DNA from: RPQJ01 sp963846315
GTDB lineage: Bacteria > Pseudomonadota > Gammaproteobacteria > Steroidobacterales > Steroidobacteraceae
Reading direction: 5' to 3'
Assembly: GCA_963846315.1 (NCBI GenBank)
Contig: CAWJVM010000016.1
Location: forward strand, 1-64,000
DNA: 64,000 nucleotides
Position numbers and translations under genes: made by a program. The notes beneath the pieces are model-generated. The model had not been told where the DNA came from, did not search any database, and worked only from the letters and a program-made list of their open reading frames with translations. Of this stretch, positions 61,471-64,000 are shown piece after piece. Position 1 is the first letter of the stretch, and each line of letters starts with the position of its first letter.

Positions 61471-61779
61471 GTGAAGAACCACCGTGGAATCTCTCCCCGC
61501 CAGGAAGCAGCCGCCGAACGCGCGCTGTGCCAGGCATTGCTGACCCTGCGCACCGTCGACGAGTGCCGCGGTTTCCTGCGCGACCTCTGCACCCCGGCCG
61601 AACTGCAGGCCCTCGCCGACCGCTGGACCGTGGTCGGACTGCTGCAGGCGGGCATGCCCTACCGCGAAATCGCGAAGCAGACCGGCGTGAGCGTCACGAC
61701 TATCGGACGTGTCGCCCGTTACCTCGGTGCCGGCAACGGCGGCTACGCACTGGCGGCGCGCCGCCTCGGAGAACGCTGA
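61471..61779 (+). CDS. TrpR/YerC-family repressor heading the his operon
   Basis: A 102-residue protein of the TrpR-like YerC/YecD family: LLTLRTVDECRGFLRDLCTPAELQALADRW followed by the HTH YREIAKQTGVSVTTIGRVARYL. A TrpR-family histidine regulator (HisR) has been proposed for Xanthomonadales from comparative genomics, and the position directly before hisG fits that role; sensing histidine is inference. Initiation is a GTG (61471). The stop overlaps the hisG start (TGATG). The palindrome at 61425-61450 is its likely operator. Confidence 0.85.
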   Translation: MKNHRGISPRQEAAAERALCQALLTLRTVDECRGFLRDLCTPAELQALADRWTVVGLLQAGMPYREIAKQTGVSVTTIGRVARYLGAGNGGYALAARRLGER

Positions 61780-62678
61780 TGGATCGCCAGCAACGCCTGC
61801 GCATCGCCCTGCAGAAGTCGGGACGCCTCACCGACGAGTCGCTCGACCTGCTGCACCGCTGCGGCCTCAAGTTCAACCGCGGCAAGGACCAGCTGATGTG
61901 CTACGGCGAGAACATGCCGCTCGACGTGCTGTTCGTGCGCGACGACGACATCCCCGACCTGGTGCAGGAGGACGTCTGCGACCTCGGTCTGGTCGGACTC
62001 AACGTGCTCGAAGAAAAGTGTCTCGGGATGCTGGCCCGCGGCACACCGCCGCGCATCGAGATCCTGCAGAAGCTCGACTTCGGCCGCTGTCGCCTGTCGC
62101 TCGCCGTGCCGCACGAGTTTGTGTTCGAAGGGCTGCAGAGCGTCGCCGGCAAACGCATCGCCACGACTTATCCGCACGTGCTGGAGCGATACCTCCGCGC
62201 GAACGGCATCACCGCAGAAATCGTCACGCTCTCCGGTGCCGTGGAGATTGCACCGCGCCTAGGTCGTGCCGACCTGATCTGCGATCTCGTCTCCACCGGA
62301 TCGACCCTGACGGCGAATCACCTGCGCGAGGTGGCCGTCGTGCTCGAAAGCCAGGTCTGCCTGGTGCGCACGCCGGTCGCCCTGCCCGACATCAAGGCAG
62401 ACTGGGTCCGCCGGCTGCTGGTCCGGGTCGACGGTGTGCAGCAGGTGCGTGAAAGCAAGTACATCATGCTGCACGCTCCGCGTTCGGCCCTGCCGCAGAT
62501 CGCGAAGCTGCTGCCCGGCAGCGAGTCGCCGACCGTGATTCCGCTCGATGGTACGGGCGACAGGGTCGCAGTACACGCGGTCTGCCGCGAAACGGTGTTC
62601 TGGGAAACCCTCGAAAGCCTGAAGGCCGCCGGCGCCAGCGCGGTGCTCGTGCTGCCGGTCGAGAAGATGCTCGCATGA
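61779..62678 (+). CDS. hisG: ATP phosphoribosyltransferase (long form)
   Basis: HisG catalyses the first and feedback-inhibited step of histidine synthesis, joining ATP and PRPP. The 299-residue product is the long, HisZ-independent type: catalytic part with RLRIALQKSGRLTDESLDLL and the PRPP loop DLICDLVSTGSTLTANHL, then a C-terminal ACT-like regulatory domain (about 225-299) that binds histidine. It overlaps both neighbours (TGATG with the regulator, ATGA with hisD). Confidence 0.96.
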   Translation: MDRQQRLRIALQKSGRLTDESLDLLHRCGLKFNRGKDQLMCYGENMPLDVLFVRDDDIPDLVQEDVCDLGLVGLNVLEEKCLGMLARGTPPRIEILQKLDFGRCRLSLAVPHEFVFEGLQSVAGKRIATTYPHVLERYLRANGITAEIVTLSGAVEIAPRLGRADLICDLVSTGSTLTANHLREVAVVLESQVCLVRTPVALPDIKADWVRRLLVRVDGVQQVRESKYIMLHAPRSALPQIAKLLPGSESPTVIPLDGTGDRVAVHAVCRETVFWETLESLKAAGASAVLVLPVEKMLA

Positions 62679-64000
62679 AGAGTCCGCTCGACATCCTCGA
62701 TTGGAACACGCTCGACGAGGCGCGCCGCGCTGCCGTGCTGCGACGACCGTCCCAGCGCGACGCCGCCAGCCAGCTCGACCAGGTCCGCCGCATCGTCGAT
62801 GACGTGCGCTCCCGCGGCGACGAGGCACTGCGCGAATACACGGCCAGGTTCGATGGCGTGCAGCTCGAGTCGTTCGTCGTGTCCGACGCTGAATTCGCTG
62901 CTGCCGAATCCATGCTGACACCGGCGCAACGCACAGCACTGGAACGTGCCATTGAAACGGTCACCCGCTTCCACGAGCCGCAGGTACTTCCGCCGCTGCG
63001 CATCGAGACCGCGCCGGGTGTCGTCTGCGAGCGCATGACCGTGGCACTCGAGGCCGTCGGGTTGTACGTGCCTGCCGGAACCGCACCGCTGCCGTCCACC
63101 GCGCTCATGCTCGCCATACCGGCCAGGATCGCTGGCTGTCCGGTCCGCATCCTGTGCACCCCGCCCCGTCCCGACGGCGCGGCCGATCCCGCGGTGCTCG
63201 TGGCGGCGCGGCTGTGTGGCATCCGCAAGGTGTTCAAGGTGGGGGGCGCGCAGGCCGTCGCGGCGATGGCCTATGGCACGGCCTCGGTGCCCAAGGTCGT
63301 CAAGATCTTCGGGCCCGGCAATTCCTGGGTCACAACGGCAAAGCAACTGGTTGCGCAGGACGCCGACGGCGCGGCACTGGACATGCCCGCCGGCCCGTCG
63401 GAAGTCATGGTCATTGCCGACGAATCCGCACGACCTGCATTCGTCGCCGCCGACCTGCTGGCACAGGCGGAGCACAGCGTGGACGCGCAGGTCGTGCTAG
63501 TCACGATTTCGCGCAAGGTGGCCGAGGCCTGCGTGGCCGAGGTGGCCCGGCAGCTGGCTGCGTTGCCACGGCGAGATATCGCGAGCCGGGCGATCGCCGA
63601 AAGCCGCGTCATCATCGTGCCGACGCTGAAGGTCGCGATGGAGGTGGCGAACCGTTACGCCCCGGAGCACCTGATCCTGCAGGTGAGCGGTCCGCGCGAG
63701 TTGCTGCTGCAAGTGCGCAATGCCGGCTCCGTCTTCCTGGGTGCGTGGACGCCCGAAACGATGGGTGACTACTGCAGCGGCACCAACCACGTGCTGCCCA
63801 CGTACGGCCACGCCCGCGCCTACAGCGGGCTGAGCGTGCTGGACTTCGTCAAACGCATCACGGTGCAGGAACTGACTGCGGACGGCTTGCGCAACCTCGG
63901 CCCGACGGCCCGCACGCTGGCGCAGCTCGAGTCCCTTGACGCGCACGCCAATGCGGTCACGATGCGACTCGATGCCCTGGCGCAGGCAGGCCATTCATGA
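62675..64000 (+). CDS. hisD: Histidinol dehydrogenase
   Basis: HisD oxidises histidinol to histidine in two NAD-dependent steps. The 441-residue product has VGLYVPAGTAPLPSTALML, GPGNSWVTTAKQL, the zinc region LLAQAEHSVDAQVVLVT, and the ending SGTNHVLPTYGHARAYSGLSV. Its TGA is the last codon of the window and forms ATGA, so an overlapping next gene (expected hisC) probably starts at 63997. Confidence 0.97.
   Translation: MKSPLDILDWNTLDEARRAAVLRRPSQRDAASQLDQVRRIVDDVRSRGDEALREYTARFDGVQLESFVVSDAEFAAAESMLTPAQRTALERAIETVTRFHEPQVLPPLRIETAPGVVCERMTVALEAVGLYVPAGTAPLPSTALMLAIPARIAGCPVRILCTPPRPDGAADPAVLVAARLCGIRKVFKVGGAQAVAAMAYGTASVPKVVKIFGPGNSWVTTAKQLVAQDADGAALDMPAGPSEVMVIADESARPAFVAADLLAQAEHSVDAQVVLVTISRKVAEACVAEVARQLAALPRRDIASRAIAESRVIIVPTLKVAMEVANRYAPEHLILQVSGPRELLLQVRNAGSVFLGAWTPETMGDYCSGTNHVLPTYGHARAYSGLSVLDFVKRITVQELTADGLRNLGPTARTLAQLESLDAHANAVTMRLDALAQAGHS

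Overview
This is a chromosomal window of high G+C DNA (about two thirds G+C by eye) from a gammaproteobacterium. The signs are the uvrC-pgsA-tRNA-Gly-tRNA-Cys order, a tonB-exbB-exbD-exbD cluster, a class II DAHP synthase, a leucine-rich ilvC-leuACDB attenuator, and a histidine operon led by a TrpR-like regulator instead of a his leader peptide. The last features point towards Xanthomonadales or Steroidobacterales relatives, but the species cannot be named from sequence alone. I see no phage, transposase, integrase or CRISPR. The window is mostly housekeeping DNA with one accessory block (arsenic resistance) and several unusual non-coding elements.

Layout. 0-3.3 kb: an envelope cassette with two DUF2092 proteins, two small partner proteins and an outer-membrane barrel. 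3.5-8.3 kb (minus): tRNA-Cys, tRNA-Gly, pgsA, uvrC, a family 5 uracil-DNA glycosylase and isocitrate lyase. 8.4-14.1 kb: rluE, class II DAHP synthase, a lysine-degradation pair (saccharopine/lysine dehydrogenase plus aminoadipate semialdehyde dehydrogenase) and a metallo-beta-lactamase-fold protein. 14.1-21 kb (minus): fumC, a CoA-type Nudix enzyme, mazG and hrpA in close coupling. 21-30.7 kb (plus): purB, GNAT, DUF7931, nudJ, mnmA, acnA, a sirtuin and msrPQ. 30.7-36.6 kb: EamA exporter, FabH-like KAS III, dicarboxylate symporter, HMG-CoA lyase and a TPR protein.

37.2-43.5 kb is a nine-gene plus-strand arsenic island: arsR-arsP-arsE-arsF-arsG, then arsR-arsC-acr3 and an unassigned ATP-grasp protein translationally coupled to acr3. 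It combines organoarsenical and inorganic arsenic functions. 43.7-47.4 kb (minus) is tonB-exbB-exbD-exbD plus a second TPR protein paralogous to the one at 35.3 kb. 47.7-52.2 kb (minus) holds ilvD, an MFS transporter and an M17 aminopeptidase. 52.3-58.3 kb is the attenuator-controlled ilvC-leuA-leuC-leuD-leuB operon. 58.5-61.1 kb (minus) is metX-metB under a SAM-I riboswitch. From 61.5 kb the his operon (TrpR-like regulator, hisG, hisD) runs off the end.

The most unusual signals are non-coding. (1) A family of hairpins keeps the same loop (GGAAAGGCAGACACGC) while the arms differ between copies: two full copies and one degenerate copy between nudJ and mnmA, and one before arsR. (2) The divergent metX/his control region is an imperfect inverted duplication of about 344 bp centred near 61297, so the two promoters look like diverged copies of each other; a nearly perfect 108-nt cruciform sits at its centre. 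(3) TTAGGGG heptamer arrays with the same right flank occur at two loci and supply start or stop signals to neighbouring genes. (4) A promoter-terminator unit between leuB and metB looks like an undescribed small RNA. (5) The ATP-grasp protein in the ars operon has its motifs in permuted order and two CxC pairs.
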